64,000 nt of DNA from Semisulcospira habei (GCA_036245525.1 BTPG01000005.1:211211416-211275415); one strand, 5' to 3'; counted from the first letter of the stretch, positions 29,947 through 39,622 are shown. Notes: generated by a model not told the origin, from the sequence alone. Numbers and translations: made by a program.

Positions 29947-32739
29947 ATGTCGGGCTTCTGCTACTTCTGCCTTTGTGTGACAGCCGTTCTTGCCCTGAAT
30001 GTTACCGATCGTTCATCCGCCCGTAATGTCAGCAAGAAGTTACATCACAGGGTGCGTGACTTAAACAGAAAACTTCATCCTGCAGAGGGAGAGACACCAC
30101 ATCTTCTAGCACAGGGGGAGAGCTCGTGGTACTCATGTGGAGATGGATACTGCCGTTGTAAGGGGGCTGAAGCTGACTGTAGTGACACGACATTACTACA
30201 CTACATCCCACAACTGCCGCCGGGCATCACGTTTCTGGATGTTTCTGACTTGTACATCCCCATTGTTTCCAAATATTTTTTCACAAACGTCACCGGTCTG
30301 ACCGGACTTCGTATGAAAAACAATCGCATTCGCTCTATCAGCCCTGACGCCTTCAGACTCTTAAAAAACTTGACTTACATTAACCTCAATGTCAACGTTT
30401 TGACAGCTGACGATGCATCTGTTGTTTTCAACATTCCGTCTCTGGAAAAGCTGGATCTTAAAAGCTCTGTAAAATGTCACAACGTGGACGACATCAGGAT
30501 AAAGCATTACATGCCCAGATTGCGGGAACTCACCTTTACCTTCAACTATCTTGACACCTTGAATCTCACGTGGTTTTTGTTCTTTTCGGGACTAACAAGG
30601 CTGGACATACATCACTTATTTACCACTCCTTACTATGTTGTCCACACCAAAATGTTCAATAGCCAGTCCCTCCACAACCTGTCTTATCTGACCTACCTTG
30701 ACATGAGCCACAATAAACTATCCTGTGACGATCTGCGATCAGTTCTCACCATCCCGTCACTGGAGACGTTGTTGTTGACAGGAGTTAAAGGTTGTCCAGC
30801 ATTCTGTGACATCGACATACAAACAAATGTACCTACACTGCAAACTCTGGACCTTACATGGAACTATGAGTTCGAGGAATTCAATCTGACGTGTTTGTCA
30901 CCTTTCACGGGACTCAGACGTTTGTATCTTTCCTCAATAGATAAAGTTACAAAAGAACACGTTTCCGAAAAACGTGTAATCACAGACTATCATGCCCTCC
31001 ATCTGCTTCCGAACCTGACGTACCTTGACATGAGCGGCAACGTTGTGTCCTGTGACGATCTGACCAGCATTCTGACCATCCCGTCACTGCAGGAGCTGAA
31101 CATGAAACAAGGTACAGTCTGTGACAAATATAACGCTAGCATCTCGCTGAGCTTGATCAACGTTGACCTTAGCTACAATATGTTAAGATATGTTAATTTT
31201 AGTCTGCCATACGAAGCAGGCAGATCTTCCCTACTCCAGGTCTTGAATTTGCAAGGGAACAAGCTACAATCGTTTACGCCACAGACTTGTCATAATAAAA
31301 ATTCATCAATATCAATGTTTCCCTCTTTAGATATGCTAGACATTTCCAAAAATATTTTAAAGACATTTAATGTAAAAATGGCAGCACCAGTGTGCTTGCC
31401 GAGTATAAAGTCAATAAACCTTGACCATAATAGTTTAGACTTCGAGGATTCGTCATTTACCGATGATAGCCTTGGTCTTCTTGAGACTCTGAATGCATCG
31501 AGTCAAACGAGACTGTTTGGTATTAAAAGCATTCGGAAAGACGTTTTCAAAAATCAGCATTTGAAAACACTCACATTCGAAAAAAATCTCTATAAATTTA
31601 CAGAGACATCTGACATCGATGCTGACTGTTTTTCAGTCTGTCCGAATCTAATATACCTGTCACTTGATAACAACGATTTTACAGGTGTAAGTGAGGAACG
31701 GTTCCATCAGCTGTTTGGTCGTCTGGTTCACCTCAACGTGCTCTCGCTGAGATCCACAGGGATTTACTTTGTCACTGTCGGTATGTTCCGAGGTTTAAAT
31801 TCCCTTGAGGCACTTGACCTGAGCACAAACAGTCTGGTTTACTTGCCTGATGATGTTTTCCAGCTATTGCCAAACCTAGTAATTTTTGATATCAGCGACA
31901 ATAAACTATCAGTCGTGAAAGAATCGACGTTCTCTTTGACCACGCGCCTTAGACTGCAGCGTGTTGATCTGAGTGGAAACCCGTTTGACTGTTCGTGTCA
32001 GGTGTTGTGGCTCCAAAAGTGGCTCCTCAACAACCCGTCTATTATTTTTTTAAACATCTTTCATAACTACACTTGCGGCAACCTGCCTGACACCACAGTA
32101 CAGTCCTTCTTCATGCAAGAACAAGCCTGCCTGCTGAGTAGAGAGACTAGCAAGTTTATTATCGCCACAATCTCTCTGATTTTCATCGGGATGAGTCTTT
32201 TGACTTTTCTCTATCGCTACCGCTGGCATATCCGCCTGGTGCTGTACGAGTCGTTCCGGGCTCCAGGCGACAGACTCCGGCGTCTGCGGGAAAATCACTT
32301 TGAATACGACGTCTTTGTGTCCTACGACAGCGAGGACTTCCCCTGGGTCCGTGACCATCTCATGCCCTGTCTTGAAGGGAGGATGGGACTGAAGCTGTGT
32401 ATTCACCAGCGAGACTTCATCCTTGGCTGCCCTGTCGTGGAAAACATTATGGGATGCGTCAACACCAGCAAGAAGATGCTGATGCTGTTCTCAAAACCGT
32501 TTGTGGAGAGCCAATGGTGCCAGTTCGAGCTACAGCTGTGTCTGACTCACGCTATGGACACTGAGGACGCGCTGATCGTTGTCATTATGGAGGAAATCCC
32601 TCCACGTGACCTGACACCATCCATGATGGCGGTGATGAAAACCACGACCTACATCGAGTGGGCGGATAACGCTGACGCTGTTGACTCCTTCTGGCGCCGC
32701 ATGAGGCTGGCTCTGAATGAAGTGCTGCAAAATGATTAA
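29947..32739 (+). CDS. Toll-like receptor, paralog 2 (930 aa, intronless)
   Basis: Paralog of 19477-22257 with the same architecture. The order is signal peptide, N-terminal cysteine cap, LRR ectodomain, one C-terminal cap (NPFDCSCQVLWLQKWL), transmembrane helix at about 737-756 and TIR domain at 785-930. The TIR differs from paralog 1 at only about six residues, including SKPF for SKVF. The ectodomain differs more, especially around residues 215-235 (HHLFTTPYYVVHTK against YYVCIAHNHTT), before ITDYHALHLL, and in the C-cap (IIFLNIFHN against LFADRGSG). The leucine in the BB loop (RDFILGC, 822-828) is shared. Uninterrupted, so probably functional. The ligand is unknown; the differences suggest changed recognition with conserved signalling. 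Confidence 0.95.
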   Translation: MSGFCYFCLCVTAVLALNVTDRSSARNVSKKLHHRVRDLNRKLHPAEGETPHLLAQGESSWYSCGDGYCRCKGAEADCSDTTLLHYIPQLPPGITFLDVSDLYIPIVSKYFFTNVTGLTGLRMKNNRIRSISPDAFRLLKNLTYINLNVNVLTADDASVVFNIPSLEKLDLKSSVKCHNVDDIRIKHYMPRLRELTFTFNYLDTLNLTWFLFFSGLTRLDIHHLFTTPYYVVHTKMFNSQSLHNLSYLTYLDMSHNKLSCDDLRSVLTIPSLETLLLTGVKGCPAFCDIDIQTNVPTLQTLDLTWNYEFEEFNLTCLSPFTGLRRLYLSSIDKVTKEHVSEKRVITDYHALHLLPNLTYLDMSGNVVSCDDLTSILTIPSLQELNMKQGTVCDKYNASISLSLINVDLSYNMLRYVNFSLPYEAGRSSLLQVLNLQGNKLQSFTPQTCHNKNSSISMFPSLDMLDISKNILKTFNVKMAAPVCLPSIKSINLDHNSLDFEDSSFTDDSLGLLETLNASSQTRLFGIKSIRKDVFKNQHLKTLTFEKNLYKFTETSDIDADCFSVCPNLIYLSLDNNDFTGVSEERFHQLFGRLVHLNVLSLRSTGIYFVTVGMFRGLNSLEALDLSTNSLVYLPDDVFQLLPNLVIFDISDNKLSVVKESTFSLTTRLRLQRVDLSGNPFDCSCQVLWLQKWLLNNPSIIFLNIFHNYTCGNLPDTTVQSFFMQEQACLLSRETSKFIIATISLIFIGMSLLTFLYRYRWHIRLVLYESFRAPGDRLRRLRENHFEYDVFVSYDSEDFPWVRDHLMPCLEGRMGLKLCIHQRDFILGCPVVENIMGCVNTSKKMLMLFSKPFVESQWCQFELQLCLTHAMDTEDALIVVIMEEIPPRDLTPSMMAVMKTTTYIEWADNADAVDSFWRRMRLALNEVLQND

Positions 32740-32774
32740 CTCCTTTATTAAAAACTACTACAAGCTGATTATCA

Positions 32775-32900
32775 GGATAATTCAAGGGTAGTGCCAGATG
32801 AGCTTGGCGCCTTCAGGCGCCAAGCTGATCTGACACTACCCTTGAATTATCGTGGTCGATCTATCTCCTGGTGTAGTGTTTATGGGCTAGATGGGTTCAT
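32775..32900. mobile_element. Family 1 hairpin in the probable TLR 2 3' UTR
   Basis: Hairpin 32779-32852, starting 40 bp after the stop. Inner arms AGTGCCAGATGAGCTTGGCG and the inverted copy have two mismatches and a 4-base loop (TTCA); outer arms extend to GATAATTCAAGGG / CCCTTGAATTATC. It continues to GGGCTAGATGGGTTC at the right. No AATAAA lies between stop and hairpin. Confidence 0.8.
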
Positions 32901-32904
32901 GCTT

Positions 32905-33373
32905 AAATCATTCAGATCGTGAACGCTGTAAACAGATATGAGTGGACCATGGTCTCAGAATGGTGTCAGGTCGTGAACACTGCAACCAGATATGAGTGGA
33001 CAATGGTCTAAGGATGGTGTCAGGTCGTGAACACTGCAACCAGATATGAGTGGACCATGGTCTAAGGATGGTGTCAGGTCGTTAACACTGCAACCAGATA
33101 TGAGTGGACCATGGTCTAAGGATGGCGTCCGGTAGTGAACACTGCCACCAGATATGAGTGGACAATGGTCTAAGGATGGTGTCAGGTCGTGAACAGTGAA
33201 ACCAGATATGGGTGGATCATAGTCTAAGGATGGTGTCAGGTCGTGAACGCTGTAAACATATGAGTGGACCATGGTCTCAGAATGGTGTCAGGTCGTGAAC
33301 ACTTCAACCAGATATGAGTGAACCATGGTCTAATGATGTTGTCAGGTCGTGGTGAACACTGCAAACATAAATT
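32905..33373. repeat. 54-bp minisatellite, ~8 copies
   Basis: Same unit as 22627-22850. The array is interrupted by a SINE, and a partial copy resumes at 33796-33830 (AGATATGAGTGGACC). Confidence 0.9.
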
Positions 33374-33795
33374 ATATAAATTACTTTAAAAAATGAGGGC
33401 ATTAAATAGGCGCTTTATCCCAATTGAAAATCGGCTCAAAGCGCCGCCGCGAACTGAACCCAACAACCACGTTCCTGTGAATCAGGCGCATTCACTCACA
33501 CAGTGTACGTAAACACAAAACATTCACGTGATGCTAAGGGCAAGCTGAAGCGAGCTACTGAAGTTTTTAAAATTCAAATCGTTTATATTTGTAATTTGAT
33601 AAGAGTGCTGAAATTGATACCAAAGTCGTGGCGGAGGAAGAGCCGGAGTACCCGAAGAAACAACCCGCAAAGTTCCGCCTGAATTAATGGTGACACTTAC
33701 TAGAGGGGAAAAGGCTAACGCCGTAACCGGTTAAAGAACCTCGCACCTCTAGCATTGGTGGCATGCGCTTTTATCGCTGCGCCACGAACCGCCCC
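33374..33795 (-). mobile_element. tRNA-derived SINE inside the 54-bp array
   Basis: On the minus strand it starts GGGGCGGTTCGTGGCGCAG (tRNA-like head at 33795) and contains the shared body, including the reverse of GGTGACACTTACTAGAGG. It ends with the GGCGCTTTGAGCCGATTTTC and GGGATAAAGCGCC blocks. Not present in the unit 1 array. Confidence 0.85.
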
Positions 33796-34068
33796 GAGAT
33801 ATGAGTGGACCATGTTCTATGGATGGTGTCAGGGGAGCACGGCACATCGGCGCGGCGCTTTTCTGGCACCACCCTAGAACGTACGCGCCAAAGTGTACTC
33901 GGCCTGCAGTTAAGCTATCATGGTCGATCCGTCTTTTGAACTACCGGAAATCTTCAGGCGACAGCTCTAGACCGTAGGCATTTGCACCGTATGGCGCGTT
34001 AAGTTTACAAAACCACAGGACAACAGGAAAGGGAAGTGTACGCAGCGTGACAATCTTTCATAAGAAAC

Positions 34069-34455
34069 TTAACCCCTTCCCTGCCACAGTACGTGCATTG
34101 TTGTTTCTGAAATCTGTGTTTATTCAACAACCAAAAGCCGAAAACGTGCAAGAAACATGGAGACAAATTGGTCTCAGCAAGAGACATAGATCCTCATGAG
34201 CCCCCGCAGTCGCACTAACTTACCGCAGTCGCTCTAACTTACCGCAGTCGCACTAACTTACCGCAGTCGCACTAACTTACCGCAGTCGCTCTAACTTACC
34301 GCAGTCGCTCTAACTTACCGCAGTCGCACTAACTTACCGCAGTCGCAATAACCTATCGCAGTCGCACTAACTTACCACAGTCACGGGGGCTCATGAGGAT
34401 CTCTGTCTCTTGCACTCGGATCGTGTTCACTTTTTCTCGGTAGTGAAGGGGTTAA
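34069..34455. mobile_element. TTAA-bounded MITE, family 2, with amplified loop
   Basis: TTAACCCCTTCCCTGCC at the left, GTAGTGAAGGGGTTAA at the right. Arms GAGACATAGATCCTCATGAG and GGGCTCATGAGGATCTCTG. The loop holds a 19-bp array (34204-34380). Confidence 0.9.
34204..34380. repeat. 19-bp minisatellite in a hairpin loop, ~9 copies
   Basis: Unit CGCAGTCGCACTAACTTAC, with some copies reading CGCAGTCGCTCTAACTTAC. The unit 1 copy of this MITE has one unit. Repeats are adjacent without spacers, so this is not a CRISPR array. Confidence 0.92.
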
Positions 34456-35462
34456 CGTAGTATTGCACAAGAGAAAGAACTTTTCTTCAAACTCATTCAA
34501 GGAGTATAACAAAGTACGAAAGGAAATAAAACGCCTGCTTGTGAAAAGACTTCGGTGTTACATTTGGTGAGAACTGCTAAAATGTGTCACTCACTTTACT
34601 AATATTACATATAAAGCCAATATGATTTGTGAAACAATAAGCAGATTATTGACTGCAAGGACAGACGAGTATTTGTGAATCTGCTTTGTATATTGGTGCG
34701 GCCTACACTAGAACATGCATGCAGTTTGGCACCTATCTAAGAAGTACATAGATAGAAAACAAGCAGTTTTCTGAAATAAAAATTAAACATGTAGCCCACC
34801 TGGTATAATTTTTTTTTGTTTAATCCCTACGTCACACGACAAATCCCTTTAGCGCAAACCGTACCAGGTGACCTCGCTACAAAACTCTTGTAGCGACTAA
34901 TGACGGACCTGTTGAAGTCCTCTTTCTGACGCGTCTTGGATGCCAATTGTCTTCTATAAAAGATCGCCATAACTTTCTAAAGTACAAAGTTATATAGTGT
35001 TGTTCGAAGCAACAGGCACACTAGTGGAGACGGCAACGTCATGCAAGATTTAAAAGTACGTCATAAGTCTGTTATGTATGAATGTATGTACCCACTCCAT
35101 ATTTCTTTCCCTTCTTTGACACATGTACTGATATATTGTATAACAAGCAAATTAATTATTCATGAGCTTGCTCGATATACTTTCCTTCCCGAAAAGCCTT
35201 GCGGCCCAGGCAAAGTTGTTGATGGATTCTCGAGCCAGGATCTTACGAAATAAAACACAAAATACTGTTCTTCTGGACACTAATGCATCCTTGTCAACTA
35301 TGACAACGTTAACACTTTGATTTATTTAAAACTTGCCGTTCTTCACCAATGCCGAAGAGTACGTTTTTCGTCCATGTACGTGACATCGCTGCCATCGTGT
35401 GCTTGGGCACATGCAATGAACGTGGAAACCCGTAAAAACGAAAAAAAAACAAAAAACAATTG
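34456..35462. other. No gene seen
   Basis: Homologous to 23294-23920 in the first half. The 70-codon frame at 35041-35253 has no domain and no counterpart kept open in unit 1. Confidence 0.5.
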
Positions 35463-35602
35463 AGTACCCGGCGAAAGAACCCCCGACGGTCCGCCCGAAT
35501 TAACGGTGACAGTTACAAGAGGAGAAAAGTCCGACGAGGGAACCGGGTATCGAACCTCGCACCTCTAGCATTGGTGGCAGGCATTGTACCGCTGCGCAAT
35601 GG
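35463..35602 (-). mobile_element. SINE, head region only
   Basis: Minus strand carries the tRNA-like head (GGTGCGAGGTTCGATACCCG) and the first body segment ending TACTCCGG-like. The 3' half is missing. Confidence 0.75.
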
Positions 35603-36039
35603 ATAAAAGATATAGATATGTAACGCAAACTAGAGTCGCGAAATGCAACATTCCAAGCTTTAAAAAAAACAAAAAAAAAACACCGAAACTGTATTTGGAG
35701 GTAGAAGGTACAGACAAACGCTCAAAATCACTCAACACAGTTATCTCCCTTGCGTCAACAAAACTGTCGTCTGCTTCACATAGCACCAATAGTGGAGTCA
35801 CGTTTTCTTGTTTGTTCGTTACTGTTTTTTTCTTTTTCAAGTTGTTATCCCCATTGTTGCTATAGGTGTTTTGTTCTTAAAATTTGCTTATGAATTAAAC
35901 TGAATAAAAAGCATTTTGTGAATATGCATATGTTTTGTTTTTGTGTGCATGATAGACTCGGTATGCAAAATTAAAATGGTCGCACAGAGTGGAGGGCACA
36001 AAACGAAGGTAAAGTTTTGTTTTGGACTGGGTAGATAAA
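35603..36039. other. No gene seen
   Basis: Poly-A-containing sequence. Overlapping frames on both strands at 35565-35865 show no known domain. Confidence 0.5.
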
Positions 36040-36207
36040 TTATATTGAGCACCAATTTGCTTGATATAGTGCCGAAAACAGACAGATGTGATTACTTGAC
36101 TCGATCAAAATGTCCTCGTCGTTCGGCTCGGACATTTTGATTCAGGTCTCGTAATCACATCTGCCTGGTATCGGCACTATTATCAAGCAAAGTGCTGCTC
36201 AATATAA
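36040..36207. mobile_element. Long-hairpin element present in unit 2 only
   Basis: Left arm TTATATTGAGCACC ... TTTGCTTGATATAGTGCCGA ... AGATGTGATTAC ... ATCAAAATGTCC. The right arm is its inverted copy with small indels, ending GCTCAATATAA. Arms are about 78 bp. No coding capacity. Confidence 0.75.
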
Positions 36208-36520
36208 TATAATATTCCTTTGACGTCAGTCGTACCTGGCGTGATTCAGGTCGGAAGATTTCTTCTTGATTTGTTTACGAAACATTGGAGGAATGAAAAC
36301 AAATATTTTATTGGTAGCAGGGGCTTGCTGCACGGGCCCTTGTACGACTTCGGGAGGTCAAAGGAAACATTGTACTCCTCACGCCTTCCGCCTTCGGGGT
36401 ACAATGGTTTCTTTGACCTTCCTCAGGCCTACAAGGGTCCGTGTAGCAAACTCTTGCTAACATCAACTTATTATGTCGTACATCGATAGACTAAACAGAA
36501 TTGAACCTGTACTCCCTTGC
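36208..36520. mobile_element. Hairpin-bearing element, second copy
   Basis: Homologous to 23921-24250. Here the longer arms AGGTCAAAGGAAACATTGTA and the inverted ACAATGGTTTCTTTGACCT are better preserved. Confidence 0.65.
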
Positions 36521-36737
36521 TTACAGGCGAAGAAGGGGAGACTTGATTCAGGCTTTTAGACGCAGCTTTTTACAAATTGATACAACTTAGATAAAAACAA
36601 ACTACATTTTTCACGCTGTAGACAAAACCAGGGCTAGAGTACACAGCTTAACGCTTTAAGAGAACAACACAATGCAATTAACTACATGGATACAAAATAC
36701 GTTTTCTCAGCGCCTAAATAATGCCATTGCTTGTACC

Positions 36738-36841
36738 TTAACCCTTTGCGTGTCGGTAGCGGTTTTAGTGGCGATGATTCCTGTTGGAATTCCTGTTGGA
36801 CTCATCACGACTTAAACCGCTACCAACACGCAAAGGGATAA
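36738..36841. mobile_element. Family 3 MITE (unit 2 copy)
   Basis: TTAACCCTTTGCGTGTCGG at the left; right end ACACGCAAAGGG followed by ATAA, a one-base change from TTAA. Equivalent of 24434-24537. Confidence 0.9.
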
Positions 36842-36880
36842 AAGCTCATCTTGACTTTGTTCCAACATTTGCTCTATACA

Positions 36881-37285
36881 TTAACCCCTTCCCTTCAATT
36901 GCACGCTTATTATCATTGTTTCTGAAATCTTTTTTCATGTAACGGCCAACAATCACAACCGTCCTAGGAACATAGATACAACTTGGTCGCAGCAAGAGGC
37001 AGAGATCCTTTTGAGCCACCGCAGTCCCGAGAGCCGGCTTACATCAATACCTTTTCTGAAAGTGTATTCAGGTATTGATGCGAGATTTTCTTAATTTTAT
37101 GAGTTAAAAAAAATAAAAATAAAAATAAAAATGTTGTGTTTTTTTTCTTTCTGTTTTAAAGATAATTCCGAAAACGTGCCGAAAATCACAGTTTGACCTA
37201 AACATATCCGAGGGCCAGGACAAACAGCATGTTTAAGTAAACACTGTTAATGAAAAACCGTTCGGGTATTAATGAGAAGATTGAT
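36881..37285. mobile_element. Family 2-like element without the array
   Basis: TTAACCCCTTCCC at the left, one copy of the 80-bp sequence, then GCAAGAGGCAGAGATCC and the AGCCGGCTTACATCAATAC block. Shows the state before the minisatellite expansion in unit 1. Confidence 0.6.
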
Positions 37286-37329
37286 TTCTTCGTAAAACAA
37301 AATTTCAATGGTTTGTAACTGTTTTTAAA

Positions 37330-37560
37330 TCTATTCTGGCACCATCCTTGAACTATCACAGTCAAATTTATTTCAAGCAATAGTGTATCAGGATGAAAAG
37401 GGCTAACTCAAATGGAAAGTTTTCGAGACAGACCAATCTTCACCTACGCCATTCAGTTTCAGGAAACAGTTGAGGAAATGAGTTCCGCACGCACCACCCC
37501 GATACTGAAGGGCACATTTCCAGTTTTGATATTAGTGATTAATTGATCGTGAGAATGTTT
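37330..37560. repeat. Copy of the 3640-3870 repeat
   Basis: Shares TTCTGGCACC, TAGTGTATCAGGATGAAAA, TTCAGTTTCAGGAA and GAGTTCCGCACGCACCACC with 3640-3870. It marks the end of unit 2. Confidence 0.7.
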
Positions 37561-37889
37561 GCTTTTTTGTTTGTACAGAATGATATACAGTTTGAAATGT
37601 CTATATTTTGCAAGTTGCAAGCTGTTTATTGAATATTCGTGAGTTTGGTGTGAATAGGACAATAAATGCGAATAAGATTGCTAAAAACTTTGTGGTCTTG
37701 TTTTTATGTTTCTATACATTTATAAAATAGGAACAACATTGAAAAAATGCATGCGCGAAGAGCGTTCAATAGCATGCCGTCATGGGCGGGCCGGTCTAAA
37801 ATTTTGGCAATGAAGTAACGAGATAAAAAAAAAAAACGTAACGTCTAGCTACTCTGACCTGTAGACCTGTAGAAACTTCTTTTGGCGTC
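37561..37889. other. No gene seen
   Basis: AT-rich, no domain found. Confidence 0.5.
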
Positions 37890-37904
37890 ATGCGCACGCG
37901 CGCG

Positions 37905-37955
<51 letters not shown>

Positions 37956-37957
37956 GC

Positions 37958-38018
<61 letters not shown>
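37890..38018. repeat. (TG)n with CG-alternating blocks
   Basis: TG runs separated by GCGCGCGCGCACGCGCGCG. Alternating purine-pyrimidine sequence of this kind can adopt Z-DNA; that is inference. Confidence 0.9.
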
Positions 38019-38021
<3 letters not shown>

Positions 38022-38139
38022 GTTATATTAATTTTGTTGTAATGTGTAGCAAGGACAAGATGGAAAATAGGTCTGTGACCTAATCTTTTATCCTTGCAAA
38101 ATAAAGTTTCATTTCATTTCTTTTCTCACATATGCGTAC

Positions 38140-38185
38140 ATCTCCAAGAGGCATAGATCCTCATGTGCCCGGAGGGCGCATGAAC
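38140..38185. mobile_element. Family 2 fragment
   Basis: Contains CAAGAGGCATAGATCCTCAT but little of the second arm. Confidence 0.5.
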
Positions 38186-38296
38186 AGTTTGGAGCGCGCG
38201 CATACACGCTTTCAGAAGAGCATGCAGGTTTACTTAGTATATCATGTAGCTAGTTAAAGTCTTTCTGCTTTCACACAAATTATAGCAAGGCTCTAG

Positions 38297-38493
38297 AAAC
38301 CAAGGGGAATCACACAGCGCTGGACAGACAACAGTTAGATCCCCTGCCCCTTGCAGGGGATCTAACTGTTGTCTGTCAAGCGCTGTGAAACCAAGGGGAA
38401 TCGCACAGCGCTGGACAGACAACAGTTAGATCCCCTGCCCCCTGCAGGGGATCTAACTGTTGTCTGTCCAGCGCTGTGTGATTCCCCTTGGTT
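38297..38493. repeat. Double palindrome (two tandem hairpins)
   Basis: The second hairpin, 38388-38493, has arms of about 48 bp with one mismatch, from AAACCAAGGGGAATCGCACA on the left to its inverted copy on the right, with a loop of a few bases. The first hairpin, 38297-38387, is the same but lacks the last ~16 bp of its right arm. No coding capacity. Confidence 0.92.
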
Positions 38494-39224
38494 TGTACAA
38501 TTCTGCCAGCGCTAGCCTCACCTATCTGGTTTGTGAGTATAGCAAGACCGAAATTGTACCGTGAAATTCTAGTTTTGTCACCATTTCCCCAAGTCTTGAA
38601 GCAAAAGCGAAACTCATATCACGTTAAATATAAAATTACGTAAAAACAACAAATACGTCATGACAAATAACGTTTGACAAACCAATGACGCGCGCGCCCC
38701 TTATACATTTGACTATGGCGCATTGGCACATCTGCGAGGCTTTTTCAAAAGGAGATATTTCAACATCAGAATCAAGTCAAAGACAAAATGTAGAGACCAT
38801 TGACAGCGAAGACAGCTCTCATATAGAAGGGACTTTTGGGGTTTTGGTTCATCCCATCTTGTTGTGTGTGCCATTGCCCTGCGGCGGTTCAGGGGGTAGA
38901 TTGAGGGATTTGATTCAGGATGAAGCAGGAACAGATCTGAATGTTCCTAAAAGAAAAACGCATGTGAGCTCAACACAATGCGGTAGACTTTGGGATGAAA
39001 TCCTCATCGTGTTATATATTCACTTCTAATTTCTTATTTCGCTTCAGTTGGAATTTGCATTACCCAGTTCTGTACCTCATCAACTTTTTGAGTGACAATA
39101 TGTGTTTGAACAAGAAAATTCACTATTTGTAAACTTAAATATTTGACAATCTATAAATAAATCAAATGCGTCTTTATTTTCCCCTCTGCGAGATAACCTC
39201 AGGCATGTCTTCAAAGGAGTACCC
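38494..39224. other. No gene recognised
   Basis: A 114-codon plus-strand frame at 38685-39029 (MTRAPLIHLTMAHWHICEAF onward) has no domain I recognise, no second copy in the window and no evident splice context. It is mentioned only as the longest frame in this stretch. Confidence 0.4.
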
Positions 39225-39422
39225 AACGGAGAAAGAAACACGCTTAAAAAAGACGAGTACAACACAATTTATTAATATTTCGGGTAAATACTCTTTGTCA
39301 AAATAGACAAAAAAAAACAAACAGTATGTCTGTTTGTTTGTCTATTTTGACAAAGGGTATTTACCCGAAATATTAATAAATTGTGTTGCACCCGTCTTTT
39401 TAAGCGTGTTTCTTTCTCCGTT
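39225..39422. mobile_element. Near-perfect palindrome with ~86-bp arms
   Basis: Left arm AACGGAGAAAGAAACACGCT ... AATATTTCGGGTAAATAC ... TTTGTCAAAATAGACAAA; the right arm is the inverted copy with about four differences. The loop is short (AAAC-rich). Direct flanking repeats are not evident. No coding capacity. Confidence 0.9.
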
Positions 39423-39622
39423 AGATACTTCTTTGCATATTACACGCTTGGCAGTCACCTTTTTGGTCTGGATTGCTTATGTCTTCAAAGGGTTTTGAAA
39501 TTGCCTTCTGAATTTTTTATTTATTATTATTTATTTTAATATATGTGAATGGTTTGTGCTTAATTAGCGTCTACTTAAGGCAAGTTTGACAAGTGGGCTG
39601 CCAACCGAAACCGTCACCAGTG

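Larger units (their letters stand above)
25993..37285 (+). repeat. Tandem segmental duplication, unit 2
   Basis: Direct copy of 12725-25650 (see unit 1). It begins at the RT box region at 25998 and ends with a GGTATTAATGAGAAGATTG block near 37265-37285. Confidence 0.9.

Noticed and set aside
32779..32852. Intrinsic transcription terminator after TLR 2
   Set aside because: The hairpin belongs to a dispersed MITE family, and rho-independent terminators do not apply to a eukaryotic pol II gene.
34204..34380. CRISPR-like array next to a palindromic leader
   Set aside because: The 19-bp units are directly adjacent, and the palindromes are the two arms of a family 2 MITE that exists without the array in unit 1.
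38685..39029. 114-codon frame as a host gene
   Set aside because: No domain, homologue in the window, or splice context. Could be real, but the sequence alone does not support it.
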